A DNA stretch of 64,000 nucleotides. Origin: Diploptera punctata (taxonomy: Eukaryota > Arthropoda > Insecta > Blattodea > Blaberidae). Under the pieces are notes generated by a model. The model was not told where the DNA came from. It saw only the letters and a list, made by a program, of their open reading frames with translations, and searched no databases. Location of the stretch: assembly GCA_030220185.1 (NCBI GenBank), contig JASPKZ010007249.1:372001-436000 (forward strand), in the 5' to 3' direction. How positions within the stretch are numbered: the first letter of the stretch is position 1; each line of letters starts with the position of its first letter. Position numbers and translations under genes: made by a program. Below, piece after piece: positions 62,396-64,000 of this stretch.

Positions 62396-62689
62396 CTAAA
62401 AATTAAAGATATCTAAGATACTAATAAAAAACTATCAGTAGTTGAAAGTGAACAAAAAATTAAAAGATTAAATTAGTTTTATTAATAACAAGAATATAAT
62501 ATTTTATTTTAGGGACACGAAACTAGATGAAGAAGAAGGTAATGTTTTATTATAAGTGTAAAGTTCAAGTTTCTTTTGATTTTTCCTAATTTATATCAAT
62601 ATTTTATTAAAATTCTATGATAAAATAACTCATGGATATCACAAAATTATTGATGAAATTTAACAGTACAAGATATTTATCAAAGAAAT

Positions 62690-63175
62690 TGAGTCAGTTC
62701 TATACATCTCATCTTATATTTTGTTCTCTATTCCAGGACTAGTTTTTCGAAGGTTATTGCCCACATCATCAGCCAATCTTTGGTTGAGAATGGAGGTAAT
62801 CCTTCAAAACTACTTGCAGATCATCATCATCATCATCCAGGGATTAAGCCTGTTGGCTCGTTCCGGTTTCATGAAAGCTAGAATTTTTAAAATTGTTCAG
62901 ACCATTTTCTGTGGGGCGTCCAACGTTTCTCCTTCCATGCAGTTTATAATTTAGCAAAAATTTTGGAAATCATTCTTCTGGCATTCTATCAATATGTTCT
63001 TTCCAGGCATTCCTATAATTAATTATTCAGTCTGTAAGTTTGAAAATATTTAGTTCCTTTCTTATAACTTCATTTCTTTTCTTATCCAGCAGAGTATATC
63101 CTGCTATATTTCTTAAAAAACTCATCTTGCAGATGAAAGAGCAAAATATGAGATGAGATATAAAGAACAGATTCA
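62690..63175. mobile_element. PLE hairpin remnant split by a LINE fragment
   Basis: Left (minus) end 62690-62815 has CTGATGA, GAAAAACTAGTCC (stem III-like ACTAGT) and the family end; right end 63125-63175 has AGCAAAATATGAGATGAG. The LINE piece lies between. Confidence 0.65.
62820..63125 (-). mobile_element. LINE 3' fragment with (ATG)n tail
   Basis: Minus strand, broken frames: RNIAGYTLLDKKRNEV, WKEHIDRMPEEWFPKF, RNVGRP, then a (GAT)n tail seen as ATCATCATCATCATC at 62821-62837. Same type of LINE tail as 9020-9415. Confidence 0.75.
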
Positions 63176-63179
63176 ATTT

Positions 63180-63600
63180 CCTTTGAACTCATGCATATGT
63201 TAAAACTTTATTAAACAGTTAGTTTCGATTGAAATTATCTATTGTAATATCATTGCACATTTTGATTTTATTGTTAAATTTTAGAAGTAACGGAGTTTCA
63301 ATTAAAATTTATTCTAGTGAAAATTAAAACTTGAGTGAAATTTGATTAGACTATTTCACAATTTAAAATTACTAAATGTGATTGCAACATTTAAAAATAA
63401 ATATAATAAATAAAATAAAGTAAATAATAATATTTATGCAAAGAATGTCAGATCCTGGAATGTACTATTAATGTATCTGATTTCCAAAAATGGTTTGTAA
63501 ATGTGAATCAAGTGGACCATGAGAAAATTAATAGTTGCATTTTGTAAAGCAATCTTGCATTTTAATATTAGAATGTGCATAAATATAAATAACAAATACC
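63180..63600. other. AT-rich intron or intergenic sequence
   Basis: No feature recognised. Confidence 0.5.
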
Positions 63601-63614
63601 AGTTGAAAACAAAC

Positions 63615-63895
63615 TAAAAAAAAAGGTGGCATTGGATTGGACATATCCTACTTAAACCTAAAATGCAATATTAAGGTGTGCATTGGACCTGGAACCTGCA
63701 AAGTGCAAGGAATATCAGATAGACCAAAATAACTTGGAAAATGATAGTTGGAAATTAATTAAAAGTGCTTGGGAAGAATTGAAAATAGGTAAAGGCTTTA
63801 GGAAGGAATAAAACCAAAAGAAAAAGCTTCATTATAGTCCTATGCTCCAATTAGGAACAAAAGGATATTGTAATGATGATGATGATGATAAATAT
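63615..63895 (+). mobile_element. LINE 3' fragment with (ATG)n tail
   Basis: WHWIGHILLKPKMQY then decayed codons and a tail of (GAT)n at 63873-63889. The W-x-W-x-GH-x-LRK motif is the C-terminal signature of endonuclease-RT LINEs. Confidence 0.65.
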
Positions 63896-63904
63896 AAATA
63901 TATA

Positions 63905-64000
63905 TAAACATAAAAACATTGAAAGAAGCCCTACTGGCTTTATAAAGTAGTGTTTAAATTCCCAATATATGTTTTCTTAAATAAGAAGCCACCATTTGCA
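63905..64000 (+). mobile_element. TTE 5' part, cut by window edge
   Basis: AGAAGCCCTACTGGC, TTTATAAAGTAGTG and TCTTAAATAAGAAG, i.e. the TTE up to its second hairpin. Confidence 0.75.

Overview
The window is eukaryotic DNA, AT-rich and dense in mobile elements, most likely from an arthropod (probably an insect) with a large repeat-laden genome. This rests on a multi-exon axonemal dynein gene with GT-AG introns, Penelope-like elements (PLEs), tRNA-derived SINEs, LINE fragments, and pogo/Tigger, mariner and Harbinger-type DNA transposons. The species cannot be named from the sequence.

The only host gene I can support runs on the minus strand across almost the whole window (344-62395). It is the 3' half of an axonemal dynein heavy chain of the outer-arm beta class (DNAH9/DNAH11/DNAH17 group; Drosophila Dhc93AB is the likely counterpart). 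Twenty-one exons encode, in order, the end of AAA4, stalk coiled coil 1, the microtubule-binding domain, coiled coil 2, AAA5, AAA6 and the start of the C-terminal region. Splice phases agree everywhere except one junction, where exon 21696-21843 is one base short in an A/T run. The 5' half lies beyond 64000 and the last exons lie before position 1.

Everything else is intron filled with repeats. (1) PLE remnants from several families dominate: 5'-truncated copies ending in a GIY-YIG endonuclease reading frame, and many inverted-repeat (hairpin) insertions of 99-1812 bp, most flanked by 8-14 bp target-site duplications (TSDs). Many carry a hammerhead ribozyme close to the 3' end. Stem III differs in sequence between families but always pairs, which is good internal evidence for the fold. 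A 55-bp insertion at 31655-31709 starts exactly at the predicted self-cleavage site of the family at 54000-55811 and has its own 10-bp TSD. (2) A family of roughly 320-bp elements (called TTE here) ends in a tRNA-like cloverleaf followed by a T-run. Two copies have clear 12-16 bp TSDs, so the tRNA-like module sits at the 3' end and not at the 5' end as in ordinary SINEs. (3) There are several tRNA-derived SINE families, including one head/body chimera; truncated LINEs; one nearly complete pogo-like element (17502-20372) inserted in a TTE; a Tigger-type element carrying two nested insertions; a mariner derivative with one end duplicated in inverted orientation; and four Harbinger-like MITEs.

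Two PLE hairpins have TSDs that overlap dynein splice signals (21855-22095 and 28250-28640) and a third lies 14 nt from an acceptor (49577-49963), so these insertions bear directly on splicing of the gene.
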